Origin: an uncultured Prevotellaceae bacterium
GTDB lineage: Bacteria > Bacteroidota > Bacteroidia > Bacteroidales > Bacteroidaceae
DNA: 35,313 bases
Assembly: GCA_902763615.1 (NCBI GenBank)
Contig: CACWSX010000032.1
Coordinates: 1 to 35,313 of the forward strand
Direction: 5' to 3'
Position 1 is the first letter of the stretch; each line of letters opens with the position of its first letter. Of the stretch, positions 13,685 to 24,836 are shown piece by piece. A model generated the notes under the pieces. That model was not told the DNA's origin. It searched no databases and saw only the letters and a list, made by a program, of their open reading frames with translations. Both the position numbers and the translations under genes were made by a program.

Positions 13685-15975
13685 AAGGTCAAATAGCAGT
13701 TAACACAAAGCATACGGGTGATTCCAAGAAGGACCATCGCGGCTATGCAGAACCATTTACTTCGGAGCAGGTTGACAGCCTGCTCTCCGAAGAATGGCTC
13801 AGACAGATGGTGGCTGATATCCGCTCAGGTCAGGAGGAAAAGAAAGACTGGCTACCCTATGCTTGTCCTCACTATGAGAGGTTCCAGAACAACCATCGTG
13901 CCCAGGCCGATATTATCCCAGAAGCATTTACGTTTATGACGTGTGTGGATGTGGATGACAAGAAACTGGTGAAGAAGGCCATCAAGCGCTCGTTGGAACT
14001 AAATAGCGAAGAGGGTAACGATTGGCAAGATATGGTGCTACGTATAGATTTTTCAGCGCGTAAGAAGGTGCATATCTGGCTGAGAATGCCTGTTGGAAAG
14101 ACTATCAGCGAGACGCAAAAGCTCTTCTGTGATGAAATCGATGTGCCTTATGATGAATCATGTTGCACACCAGAGCGGTTTATCTACCTGACGGGTATCG
14201 ATGAAGAAGTGTACCGTTCGGAAAAATGGCTGAAGCCATTAAGCGATGAGGAGATGGAAGAGCGCAGGGAAGCGTTTCTGAATAGAGGTCTCGATGTAGA
14301 TGGAAGACCATTGGCAAAGGGAGCAGTCTCTCCGAATTCTGCAAGCAGCACTCAACAAGGGCAGAGCCCATGTGTGACTGATGCAACGGAAAGGACAAGA
14401 TTCATCGCAGAGGGAGTGATGAGAGAAAAGGGTCTCGTTTGGAGTCACTTTCTGAATGAAGGAGGTCGCCACACAGCAGTAAAAATATTTCTGAGTGGTG
14501 CCACACAACTGCTCACGAAAGCAGAAGCTAACGGCATTTTCCAGGAATTAATGCCCAAACATTGGCAGGATGATAACATTCAGAATCTTGTAAACGCTTT
14601 TTACGAGAACTACACTGATCCTAATCACAAACTTCTGAGATATCAAGAGAACCTGTTTACGCAGAGTCAGCAACTGAAAGATGAAAATGGACTGTATATC
14701 CCCAATCAAGAACCACTTTTTAATATCAACGTTAATAAGTTGCCTATTGGTTTGCGTGAAATTCTGAAAAGTCGCCCGCAAAATCTGCATCTTCCATTAT
14801 TAATTGGTCAGATGCCTGCGTTGATGGCTCTTGCAGATGGTGTAACAGTCAGATACTGTGACAACAAAATGATGCAATTGGGAGGAATGGCTATTATTGT
14901 TGGCGAGCAAGCATCTAATAAATCCGCTATCGAAGAGGCTGTCGAATTCTGGTTGACGGAATTAAGACACGAGGATGACCTCGTACGTGAACGCGAAGAT
15001 AAGGTTAGAGAAGCCAACCGAATGCGTAAGTCGAACGAACGTGCCCAGCAAATGCCAAACGGAGTAATAAGGGTAGTCCCTATTACCATTTCATGCTCCA
15101 AACTGTTGAAGCGTCTTAAACAGTCGCAAGGACATTGTTTGTATTCTATCACCACTGAGGCAGAGACTTTGCTGAAAACCAATAACAGTGGAGCGTGGGC
15201 TCAGAAATGGGATATCTACAGGAATGCTTTCGGACGGGAAAGATGGGGTACTGATTTTAATTCCGAACAATCGGAAAGTGGTGACGTAAAGGTGGCTTAC
15301 AACTGGACTATTTTAGGTACACCTCGTACCATAAGGAAAATGTTCAGTGGTAGGAATGAGTCTAACGCTGAGAACGGTCTTTCAAGTCGCTGTATGGTTT
15401 CAGAGATGCCAGATGGTAGGTTCTCCCGCATCACATTCTTTGATGAATTAAGTGATAATGAGCGTCAACGTGTGGATCAGGCAGCTAGGATGTTAAGGAG
15501 TGCCAAAGGGTTCTATGATACACCGAAACTTCGTAAGGCGATTGACAATTGGCTGGAGGAAAAGCGTATTGAGGCATCGCAGAAAATGGATATTATTATG
15601 GATGTATATCGCCGCCGTGCAGCTGTCATCGGATTCCGCTGTGGTGTTGTATTTATGCTACTGGAAGGCAAAGAGTCGAAGGCATGTATTGAATACGCCT
15701 TGATGATAGCCGACTATACGCTCTACATGCAACTCAAGACGTTCGGTCCCCTACTCATGCGTAGTTACAAAGACAGTAATGAAAATGAAGGCACAAGTGT
15801 CAACGTCAACATCTTTGCTCAATTGCCGTCTCCTTTTACGCTTCAAAACTTGCGACAATTAAAGGGAAGGGAGTTTGCTGATGGTACGCTTTATTCAATT
15901 ATCAGTCGTTGGAAGACTGATGGTTGGGTGGAGAAATCAGGAAAAGACAGTTGGACTAAAACGCTAAAAATGTAA
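13681..15975 (+). CDS. BT4734-like/DUF3987 primase-helicase-like protein
   Basis: A 764-residue protein. Residues 1-215 resemble the BT4734-like (older name VirE N-terminal) region: TFMTCVDVDDKKLV, LRIDFSARKKVHIWLRMP and ERFIYLTG, with a primase-polymerase flavour. Residues about 350-700 match DUF3987, found with primases and helicases of mobile DNA. The P-loop position reads GEQASNKSA (Gly408 to Ala416), close to a Walker A but without the second Gly before Lys. The final 50 residues form a winged-helix-like LKGREFADGTLYSIISRWK segment. It is coupled to the preceding gene by an ATGA overlap, and a CTTGCAT triplet repeat follows its stop codon at once. It probably acts in replication or maintenance of a mobile element; ATPase activity is uncertain. 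Confidence 0.8.
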   Translation: MKGQIAVNTKHTGDSKKDHRGYAEPFTSEQVDSLLSEEWLRQMVADIRSGQEEKKDWLPYACPHYERFQNNHRAQADIIPEAFTFMTCVDVDDKKLVKKAIKRSLELNSEEGNDWQDMVLRIDFSARKKVHIWLRMPVGKTISETQKLFCDEIDVPYDESCCTPERFIYLTGIDEEVYRSEKWLKPLSDEEMEERREAFLNRGLDVDGRPLAKGAVSPNSASSTQQGQSPCVTDATERTRFIAEGVMREKGLVWSHFLNEGGRHTAVKIFLSGATQLLTKAEANGIFQELMPKHWQDDNIQNLVNAFYENYTDPNHKLLRYQENLFTQSQQLKDENGLYIPNQEPLFNINVNKLPIGLREILKSRPQNLHLPLLIGQMPALMALADGVTVRYCDNKMMQLGGMAIIVGEQASNKSAIEEAVEFWLTELRHEDDLVREREDKVREANRMRKSNERAQQMPNGVIRVVPITISCSKLLKRLKQSQGHCLYSITTEAETLLKTNNSGAWAQKWDIYRNAFGRERWGTDFNSEQSESGDVKVAYNWTILGTPRTIRKMFSGRNESNAENGLSSRCMVSEMPDGRFSRITFFDELSDNERQRVDQAARMLRSAKGFYDTPKLRKAIDNWLEEKRIEASQKMDIIMDVYRRRAAVIGFRCGVVFMLLEGKESKACIEYALMIADYTLYMQLKTFGPLLMRSYKDSNENEGTSVNVNIFAQLPSPFTLQNLRQLKGREFADGTLYSIISRWKTDGWVEKSGKDSWTKTLKM

Positions 15976-16007
15976 ATCTTGCATCCTTGCATTCTTGCAT
16001 CAAAAAA
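15974..16007. repeat. Right copy of the 34-bp direct repeat
   Basis: Starts inside the stop codon of the DUF3987 gene and matches 235-268 at 32 of 34 positions, with CTTGCAT units in the same order and orientation. It lies between the DUF3987 and M15 genes, so it is inside the module and not exactly at its end. Confidence 0.7.
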
Positions 16008-16023
16008 TAGACACATCAACATT

Positions 16024-16500
16024 ATGAACGAAGTAAACATCAATAAACAAGCAAAACTATCTCCTCACTTTACACTAGGAGAGCTGACAAAGACGAGTTA
16101 TCACACGCTGGATGGAAACATCCCATCACGTGTATCAATTGAGAACCTAACGCGCCTCTGTGGGCGGTTGGAGATCTTAAGAGAGTGTTATAATCGCAAA
16201 TACGGCGATGATGAACATGAGTTGCCCGTGATTATCAACAGCGGGTATCGCTCAGAGGAAGTGAACCAGAAGTGTGGTGGAGCTAAGGGCTCTAATCATC
16301 TAACGGGTTGTGCAGTGGACATTCGCTGCACTGGTCCAGAGCAGATGATACGCTATGCCTGCATCCTGCTTGATACGGCTGATGAGAACCATTGGGAATT
16401 GGATGAACTCATTCAGGAGAAGCGTGGTACGACCTATTGGATTCACTTCGCGGTACGTCCGAAAGACAATCGCCGCAAGATCCTCTTCAACTGCCGATAG
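16024..16500 (+). CDS. Peptidase M15A (D-Ala-D-Ala carboxypeptidase-like) / endolysin-like
   Basis: 158 residues from the ATG at 16024; an upstream frame from 15979 is only translated repeat. It has the M15A fold signature: FTLGELTKTSYH near the start, then VIINSGYRSEEVN, and SNHLTGCAVDIRC supplying the zinc-binding His and Asp. A late WIHFAV gives the third ligand. The product would cut peptidoglycan cross-bridges. It lacks a signal peptide, as usual for phage endolysins. In Bacteroidales such peptidases or amidases accompany DUF3987 genes in repeated chromosomal clusters. There is no holin candidate nearby. Confidence 0.85.
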   Translation: MNEVNINKQAKLSPHFTLGELTKTSYHTLDGNIPSRVSIENLTRLCGRLEILRECYNRKYGDDEHELPVIINSGYRSEEVNQKCGGAKGSNHLTGCAVDIRCTGPEQMIRYACILLDTADENHWELDELIQEKRGTTYWIHFAVRPKDNRRKILFNCR

Positions 16501-16515
16501 GTGCTATTATATCAA

Positions 16516-16546
16516 AAGACCGGCATCTTGAAAGGATGTCGGTCTT
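16516..16546 (+). terminator. Intrinsic terminator after the M15 gene
   Basis: A 12-bp stem (16516-16527 with 16535-16546, one G-U) with a seven-base loop. The plus-strand T-tract is broken (TTATTTGAGTTTTTT) and the minus strand has a CTTTTG run, so it may act in both directions at the border between accessory and core genes. Confidence 0.65.
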
Positions 16547-16548
16547 GA

Positions 16549-16743
16549 TTATTTGAGTTTTTTGCCGCAATACGGACAATACTTTTGCATGTTGTCATCA
16601 CTGACAGAAGGACCTATGAGATCAACAACACTACATCCTATGGCATCGGCTATTATCCAGAACTGCACCACCAACTGGCCTTTGGCGCTGGTGGCTGTGG
16701 TGACGGTGATTGCGACGAGCGTGTGGGGCAAGGGTATCATCAA
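16549..16743 (-). CDS. Possible small protein with C-terminal zinc-ribbon tail
   Basis: An open frame of 64 codons ending DDNMQKYCPYCGKKLK, where CPYC looks like half of a zinc ribbon. The preceding 50 residues are hydrophobic and compositionally odd (VAITVTTATSAKG). It begins 22 bp after the cyclophilin stop on the same strand. It may be a small real gene, or only the tail end of an eroded zinc-ribbon gene joined to random sequence at the edge of the accessory region. I cannot decide. Confidence 0.3.
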   Translation of the reverse strand: MMIPLPHTLVAITVTTATSAKGQLVVQFWIIADAIGCSVVDLIGPSVSDDNMQKYCPYCGKKLK

Positions 16744-16764
16744 GAACCGTCCCCGAGTGTTTGG

Positions 16765-17457
16765 TTATTTCTGCAGCTCGTAGGCGTGGAGGATGCGGAC
16801 GTCGTCGATGGGACGGTCGTAGTCGTCGGTCTGGGCCTTCTGGATGCGGTCGACCACATCGAGACCCTCGGTGACTTCGCCAAACACGGTGTATTGTCCG
16901 TCGAGATGAGGCACACCACCCACATCGTGATAGAGGTCTAACAGTTCATCGGTCATCGTGACGCGATGGTCGGTGGCTGCCTCCACCTTGTCGCCAATCT
17001 GATAAAGCTGCTGGGTGGCGTAGGTCTTGCCCCAAACAATATAGAACTGACAACCGCTGGAGCGACGTTCGGGATTCTCATTATCACCCTCGCGTGCCGA
17101 TGCCAAGGCGCCACGTTTGTGCGGATGCAGCAGACGACCTTCGGGAGAGAAGAACTCTGCCTCGATGGTATAGCCATTATCCCCCTCGCCCAACGTGATG
17201 CCAGGTTCAGCATGCTTACTGTCGGGGTCGCCACCCTGGATCATGAAGTTCTTGATGACACGGTGGAAGAGCAGCGAGTCGTAGAACTGCTCATTGACGA
17301 GTTTCAGGAAGTTGTCGCGATGACGGGGTGTATCGTCGTAGAGCGTCACGAGAATGTTTCCCTCGGTGGTCTCGATCATCACCTGACGCGACTGCGCCAT
17401 CGAAGGTACGAAAGCTGCCAGCACGAGGGCCAGCATGAAGAATCGGAGGTGTTTCAT
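16765..17457 (-). CDS. Peptidyl-prolyl cis-trans isomerase, cyclophilin type, exported
   Basis: A 230-residue protein with a signal peptide (MKHLRFFMLALVLAAFVPSM, then AQS). The cyclophilin domain follows, with FHRVIKNFMIQGGDP, GALASAR, GCQFYIVW and a C-terminal GQYTVFGEVTEGLDVVDRI. The Arg in FHRV and the FMIQGGDP strand are the usual active-site landmarks. An insertion of roughly 40 residues around TYATQQLYQIGDKVEAATDHRV is typical of Bacteroidales versions. It catalyses proline isomerisation during folding in the periplasm. Its start overlaps the stop of the EamA gene by 4 bp, implying translational coupling. Confidence 0.92.
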   Translation of the reverse strand: MKHLRFFMLALVLAAFVPSMAQSRQVMIETTEGNILVTLYDDTPRHRDNFLKLVNEQFYDSLLFHRVIKNFMIQGGDPDSKHAEPGITLGEGDNGYTIEAEFFSPEGRLLHPHKRGALASAREGDNENPERRSSGCQFYIVWGKTYATQQLYQIGDKVEAATDHRVTMTDELLDLYHDVGGVPHLDGQYTVFGEVTEGLDVVDRIQKAQTDDYDRPIDDVRILHAYELQK

Positions 17458-18350
17458 TTTTCCTTAGCAGTTACAACGGTGACAATATAAGCACTGAGCA
17501 GGACGAGGATACCAGCCACGGGTTTGTCCCACGTGAGAATGTCCTGTCCGAGCCAGATGGCGACAAACGAGGCGATGACGGGCTGCAGATTGGTATAGAT
17601 GGAGACCGTCGTGGCCTGCAGATACTTCATGGCGAAGGGGATGAGGAAATAGCCAAGGGCGGTGGCGCAGATGACGATGAAGGCCATTTCGAGCACACCG
17701 TCCCAACCCCAAGCTGCGGTATAGAGCGCATTGGCTGGCAATTCAGGAATGGCGATAGGCACGGTGACGATGGCGGAGATGAGGAACACATACTTCATCT
17801 GCGTGACGGGCGAATACTTCGACGCCACATTACGCGTGATAATGAGGTAGACGGCCCACGTAAGCACACTCAGAATGGCCAACGAGATACCAATCAGATC
17901 ATTCTTGCCCGAACCTAACGACTGGCTCATCAGCACCATCAGTATGGCGCCTGCAATGCCCAGAAGCACACCCAACGACTTCATGGGCGTGATCTTCTCG
18001 CCAATGGTCAATGCAGCACAGAGCATCACGGCTACTGGCGTCAGCGTGGCGATGAGCGAGAAATAGACGGGGCTGGTGAAATCGAGCGCCCAGGCGGTGA
18101 GTGTCTGTGAGATGACGAAGCCCAAGAGTCCGCCCACGAGGATGGTAATCAGGTCCTTGCGCTCGACCTTCTCCTTGGGCAGGAAGGCTGCGACAATCCA
18201 GAAGAGGATACAGGCACCGAGTGAGCGCGAGGCCATGTAGCCCATCGGGGTGACCCACTCGTCGAGCAAGAGTTTGGTGACTGGTACGCCAAGTCCGAAG
18301 ATGGTGTTGGCGAAGAAGATGGCGCTATGCGCCTGAAGTTTCTTATTCAT
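17454..18350 (-). CDS. EamA/DMT-superfamily transporter
   Basis: A 298-residue membrane protein with ten predicted transmembrane helices in two EamA repeats (about 5-135 and 150-290). Examples are HSAIFFANTIFGLGVPVTKL at the start and YTNLQPVIASFVAIWLGQ, the conserved end of the second repeat. Members export or import small metabolites such as amino acids or nucleosides; the substrate cannot be read from sequence. It overlaps the upstream HEMIH-motif gene by 8 bp and the cyclophilin gene by 4 bp, so the three form one operon. The length is normal. Confidence 0.92.
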   Translation of the reverse strand: MNKKLQAHSAIFFANTIFGLGVPVTKLLLDEWVTPMGYMASRSLGACILFWIVAAFLPKEKVERKDLITILVGGLLGFVISQTLTAWALDFTSPVYFSLIATLTPVAVMLCAALTIGEKITPMKSLGVLLGIAGAILMVLMSQSLGSGKNDLIGISLAILSVLTWAVYLIITRNVASKYSPVTQMKYVFLISAIVTVPIAIPELPANALYTAAWGWDGVLEMAFIVICATALGYFLIPFAMKYLQATTVSIYTNLQPVIASFVAIWLGQDILTWDKPVAGILVLLSAYIVTVVTAKEK

Positions 18351-18804
18351 GTTTCTTGTATAATTTTAGTCGGTCTTTGAGTTTCATTTTGGCATATTTG
18401 CGCCATTCGGTGGCGGGACCCTTCAGATAGTCGAGGTCGTGCATGCGGGCATAGGCCTCCATCTCAAAGGGGTTCAGCAGATAGGCCGCATGTTTCATTT
18501 TACGGTTCATGCGCAGACCCGTCAGCCAGTACCATATATATAATAGGTAGAAGCGGATCCACGAGTCGCCACACGACTGGGCCTGACGCAGATGAATCAT
18601 CTCGTGGTTTTTGAGGGCACGATCAGCAGAGCCGTTGAAACGGTCGGCCAACTCCTGCGTAGGAGTGAGGATATGACCGAAGAAAGTCAGGCCCTCGTAG
18701 CCCTTACGGAGCCAGAAGGTGTTGACCACTGCGGGCATGTCGGTAATCTTGCTTGGTCTAACGGCCCGCCACATAATGGGTATCACACGCAGCATCATCC
18801 ACAT
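18343..18804 (-). CDS. Hypothetical protein with HEMIH metalloprotease-like motif
   Basis: 153 residues from the start at 18804. A longer frame to 18945 crosses the promoter and repeat and is unlikely. The N-terminus MWMMLRVIPIMWRAV may be a membrane anchor. HEMIH at residues 67-71 (in LKNHEMIHLRQ) fits the HExxH zinc-metalloprotease core, and a second hydrophobic segment, FYLLYIWYWLTGL, follows. A downstream Glu in NPFEMEAYAR could be the third ligand, as in gluzincins. The layout resembles a minimal M56/M48-like domain, but the family is not certain. The promoter at 18820-18813 puts the transcription start within a few bases of the start codon. Confidence 0.6.
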   Translation of the reverse strand: MWMMLRVIPIMWRAVRPSKITDMPAVVNTFWLRKGYEGLTFFGHILTPTQELADRFNGSADRALKNHEMIHLRQAQSCGDSWIRFYLLYIWYWLTGLRMNRKMKHAAYLLNPFEMEAYARMHDLDYLKGPATEWRKYAKMKLKDRLKLYKKHE

Positions 18805-18812
18805 AACGAGCG

Positions 18813-18820
18813 CAAAGGTA
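18813..18820 (-). promoter_or_regulatory. Promoter of the HEMIH/EamA/cyclophilin operon (TACCTTTG)
   Basis: Minus-strand TACCTTTG followed by GCGC. The expected start site is near 18806, only about 2 nt before the ATG chosen for the HEMIH gene, so the message is probably leaderless. Confidence 0.6.
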
Positions 18821-18821
18821 C

Positions 18822-18858
18822 GAAAAAAAAGTAAAAAAGTAAAAAAGTAAAAAGGTAA
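18822..18858. repeat. AAAAAAGT tandem array between divergent promoters
   Basis: About four imperfect copies of an eight-base unit (AAAAAAGT, then AAAAAGGT). It lies between the leftward promoter at 18813 and the rightward ligA promoter at 18884. Length changes by slippage could alter spacing or bending, but no role is proven. Confidence 0.7.
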
Positions 18859-18883
18859 AAGTCGGAATTTCTCTTTTTTTATG

Positions 18884-20938
<2,055 letters not shown>

Positions 20939-20940
20939 AG

Positions 20941-21969
20941 ATGAAACGACTCCTGACAATACTATTCACGATTCACTGTGTGCTCGCAGCATTTGCGCAG
21001 TACACAACGAGCGATGATGTCATTTATAAAGGCAAGTTCGACGAACGTTGCATCGATCTGATGGGCGTGCCCCTCGAAGGACCCGATTCCGCATTCGTGC
21101 CTGCGCTCAAGAGCATCGGCCTGGAGCAGTTCACGCCCGAGGATCCCGATCCTGGCGACTACTACTTCCGAGGGGAGTTCTATGGCATCAAGGCCAATTT
21201 CGTGGTGTCGACAGACGAGAAGACAGGATTGCTATCGACGGTGCTCGTCACCAGCGGCCCCTATAAGACCTTCGCCCTCTACGACCGCAACTACCGCTAT
21301 TTCCTGTTGAAGTTGCAGCGCCACTTCGGTAATTTCGATGCCAAGGGCGACGGCTCGCTGCATCTCATGCTCGACAAAGGCTACGTGAAAATATCGAATA
21401 CGCTGCACGAGGATAAGTCGCGCACCATCCACGTGTTCTACCTCAACACCACGCCTTACTACAAGGATGCAATGAGTCAGGGACTGAAAGGCAACGTGCA
21501 GGAGATCATCACCGAGAACCCTGTGTTTGAGGGACAGGTGGAGCATTTCGACCAGAATGGCAAGAACTCTACCACAGACATCATCGACCGCGAATACGAC
21601 GCCACAGGCTATCTGGTGAAAGCAGCCATGCTCGAACCCTCAGGGCAGAAGAGTATCCTGAACTTCGAATACGACGAGGAAGGAAATCTGAGACGACGCA
21701 CGCTGACGAACGTGACGGAGCAGGTGCGGTCAGTGAACGAATATACCTACAACGACGATGGCGAGATCAAAACACAGAGTCAGAAGGTGTTTGACAAGAC
21801 CAACGAGTGTATCCTCTCTATCAATATGAAGAACGAATACACTGACCACGATGACGAAGGCAACTGGACGCGCAACGAACTGAAACTGATGTACTGGGAG
21901 AAAGGACGTCAGGCTCGGAACATGAACGTGGTGCAGACACGAACCATCAGTTATTGGGAGGAGGAGTAA
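20941..21969 (+). CDS. Exported hypothetical protein with YD-like C-terminal repeats
   Basis: 342 residues from the ATG at 20941; a TTG six bases upstream overlaps the ligA stop and is less likely. A signal peptide (MKRLLTILFTIHCVLAAFAQ) predicts export. The N-terminal half (about 25-180) is a globular domain of unknown family with GVPLEGPDSAFVPALKSIG. The C-terminal half has repeating Tyr/Asp units such as FEYDEEGNLRR, EYTYNDDGEI and DDEGNWTRNEL, recalling RHS/YD-type strands of Bacteroidetes surface proteins. It starts only 2 bp after ligA, so co-transcription is likely though functionally unrelated. Confidence 0.75.
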   Translation: MKRLLTILFTIHCVLAAFAQYTTSDDVIYKGKFDERCIDLMGVPLEGPDSAFVPALKSIGLEQFTPEDPDPGDYYFRGEFYGIKANFVVSTDEKTGLLSTVLVTSGPYKTFALYDRNYRYFLLKLQRHFGNFDAKGDGSLHLMLDKGYVKISNTLHEDKSRTIHVFYLNTTPYYKDAMSQGLKGNVQEIITENPVFEGQVEHFDQNGKNSTTDIIDREYDATGYLVKAAMLEPSGQKSILNFEYDEEGNLRRRTLTNVTEQVRSVNEYTYNDDGEIKTQSQKVFDKTNECILSINMKNEYTDHDDEGNWTRNELKLMYWEKGRQARNMNVVQTRTISYWEEE

Positions 21970-21995
21970 AAAAAGGAGAGAAGGATTAAGGAGAT

Positions 21996-22841
21996 ATGAA
22001 AAGGGGACTTGTACTGGAAGGTGGCGCGATGAGAGGTCTCTTCACCGCTGGCATCATCGACGTGATGATGGAGCATGGTGTAGAGCCTGACGGACTGATC
22101 GGCGTCTCAGCAGGGGCGGCCTTCGGCTGTAACTACAAGTCGAGACAGCCAGGCAGGGCCCTCCGTTATAACAAACGATTCGCAAAGGACAAGCGCTATT
22201 GCAGTTGGCAGTCGTGGTGGAAGACGGGTGATCTCTACAATGCAGAATTCGGCTACCACGTGATTCCTGCACAGTACGACCTCTTCGACGACAAGGCCTT
22301 TGACGAGAACCCAATGGTATTCTACGCCGTCTGTACCGATGTGGAGACAGGCAAAGCCGTTTACAAACAACTCTCTGAGGCCACACCCCTCACCTACGAC
22401 TGGATCCGTGCCTCGGCCTCGATGCCGCTAGCTTCGAAAGTGGTGGAACTCGAAGGTATGAAAGTGCTCGACGGTGGTGTGGCGGATTCCATCCCCCTCG
22501 AATATTTCGAAAGCATAGGATATGAGCGCAACGTCGTGATTCTGACGCAGCCCGACGGCTACGTGAAGGAACATAACCGCTTGATGCCCCTGATGCGCAT
22601 CGCCCTGAGGAAATATCCCAAGATGATCGAGGCGATGGACAAAAGACACCTGATGTACAACAAGCAGCTGGTGTATGTCTATGAAGCAGAGAAAGCTGGT
22701 CGCGCTCTTGTGATACGTCCCTCGGAAAAACTGCCTATCGGCCACATCTCGCACGATCCTGAGGAGATGCAACGCGTGTATGACATCGGGCGTGAGACAG
22801 GCGAAGCATATATAGAAAAGATTAAGGCATTTTATTTATGA
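21996..22841 (+). CDS. Patatin-like phospholipase family protein
   Basis: A 281-residue protein. The oxyanion loop is GGAMRG near residue 9. The catalytic Ser lies in GVSAG (about residue 39) and the Asp in DGGVADS (about residue 160), the complete patatin Ser-Asp dyad. It has no signal peptide, so it is probably cytoplasmic or translocated otherwise. Lipid acyl hydrolysis is the family activity. The C-terminal part (220-281) corresponds to the extension seen in bacterial YjjU-type members. Its stop overlaps the trmD start (ATGA), indicating translational coupling. Confidence 0.92.
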   Translation: MKRGLVLEGGAMRGLFTAGIIDVMMEHGVEPDGLIGVSAGAAFGCNYKSRQPGRALRYNKRFAKDKRYCSWQSWWKTGDLYNAEFGYHVIPAQYDLFDDKAFDENPMVFYAVCTDVETGKAVYKQLSEATPLTYDWIRASASMPLASKVVELEGMKVLDGGVADSIPLEYFESIGYERNVVILTQPDGYVKEHNRLMPLMRIALRKYPKMIEAMDKRHLMYNKQLVYVYEAEKAGRALVIRPSEKLPIGHISHDPEEMQRVYDIGRETGEAYIEKIKAFYL

Positions 22842-23518
22842 GAATAGATATTATAACGGTGTTGCCCGAGATGCTCGAAGGCTTCGTTCATGAGAGCATA
22901 TTGGCACGGGCAGAGAAGAAAGGACTGGCAGAGATCCGTCTGCACAACCTGCGTGACTATACCCTCGACAAATGGCGTCGCGTGGACGACTACCCTTACG
23001 GAGGTAGTGCTGGGATGGTGATGCAGTGTGAGCCCATCGACCGCTGTATCACAGCCCTGAAGGCAGAACGTGACTACGATGAGGTGATTTTCACCTCACC
23101 TGACGGTGAGCGTTTCGACCAGCACATGGCCAACGAACTCTCGCTGAAAGGGAATCTGATTATTCTTGCAGGTCACTACAAAGGCATCGACCAGCGTGTG
23201 CGTGATCATCTGATTACAAAGGAGATCTCTATTGGCGACTTCGTGTTGACTGGTGGTGAACTGGTGGCAGCGATGATTGCCGATGCCATCGTTCGTGTGG
23301 TGCCTGGGGTGATCGGCGACGAGCAGAGTGCGCTGAGTGACTGTTTCCAGGATGATATCCTCGCAGCGCCTATCTACACCCGTCCAGCTGACTATAAGGG
23401 TTGGAAGGTGCCTGAGATCCTGCTCAGCGGCAACGAAGCGAAAATCCGTGAGTGGGAATTCGAACAGGCAATGGAGCGTACACGACGCCTGCGCCCTGAT
23501 CTGTTGTCAGAAAAATAA
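22838..23518 (+). CDS. trmD: tRNA (guanine-N1-)-methyltransferase TrmD
   Basis: A 226-residue SPOUT methyltransferase. It has the trefoil-knot cofactor motifs [11 protein letters not shown] and [24 protein letters not shown], plus [15 protein letters not shown] near the N-terminus. It methylates G37 of tRNAs and prevents frameshifting. Start and stop match the family length. It is the last gene of the ligA run and is followed at once by a strong terminator shared with trpS. Confidence 0.96.
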   Translation: MRIDIITVLPEMLEGFVHESILARAEKKGLAEIRLHNLRDYTLDKWRRVDDYPYGGSAGMVMQCEPIDRCITALKAERDYDEVIFTSPDGERFDQHMANELSLKGNLIILAGHYKGIDQRVRDHLITKEISIGDFVLTGGELVAAMIADAIVRVVPGVIGDEQSALSDCFQDDILAAPIYTRPADYKGWKVPEILLSGNEAKIREWEFEQAMERTRRLRPDLLSEK

Positions 23519-23520
23519 GA

Positions 23521-23546
23521 ATCCCCGCCGATTGGCGGGGATTTCT

Positions 23547-23547
<1 letters not shown>
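23521..23547. terminator. Bidirectional terminator between trmD and trpS
   Basis: ATCCCCGCC (23521-23529) pairs perfectly with GGCGGGGAT (23534-23542) around a GATT loop. TTTC and T-rich sequence follow on the plus strand and TTCTTATTTTT on the minus strand. It serves both convergent genes. Confidence 0.88.
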
Positions 23548-24644
<1,097 letters not shown>

Positions 24645-24671
24645 TTAAGTCTATTATTTCAAATTTGGCTG

Positions 24672-24679
24672 CAAAAGTA
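24672..24679 (-). promoter_or_regulatory. Promoter of trpS (TACTTTTG)
   Basis: Minus-strand TACTTTTG followed by GCAG, about 34 bp upstream of the trpS ATG. Confidence 0.6.
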
Positions 24680-24795
24680 CGCATTTTTTGTGAGACAAAA
24701 GAACAAAAGAAGAGAAAATACATAGTAAGTCTTGTTACTTTTGTTTAATTATGCATTTTTTTCGCAAAACATTCGCCCATTTCACAAATAATGTG

Positions 24796-24803
24796 TAACT
24801 TTG
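24796..24803 (+). promoter_or_regulatory. Promoter of the aminopeptidase P gene (TAACTTTG)
   Basis: TAACTTTG followed by GCACC, 33 bases before the ATG at 24837. Confidence 0.65.
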
Positions 24804-24836
24804 CACCAAATTGGCTAACGAAAACGAAATTAAGAC

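Noticed and set aside
1-16550. Insertion sequence or transposase
   Set aside because: No transposase-like frame with a DDE or HUH motif is present, intact or broken.
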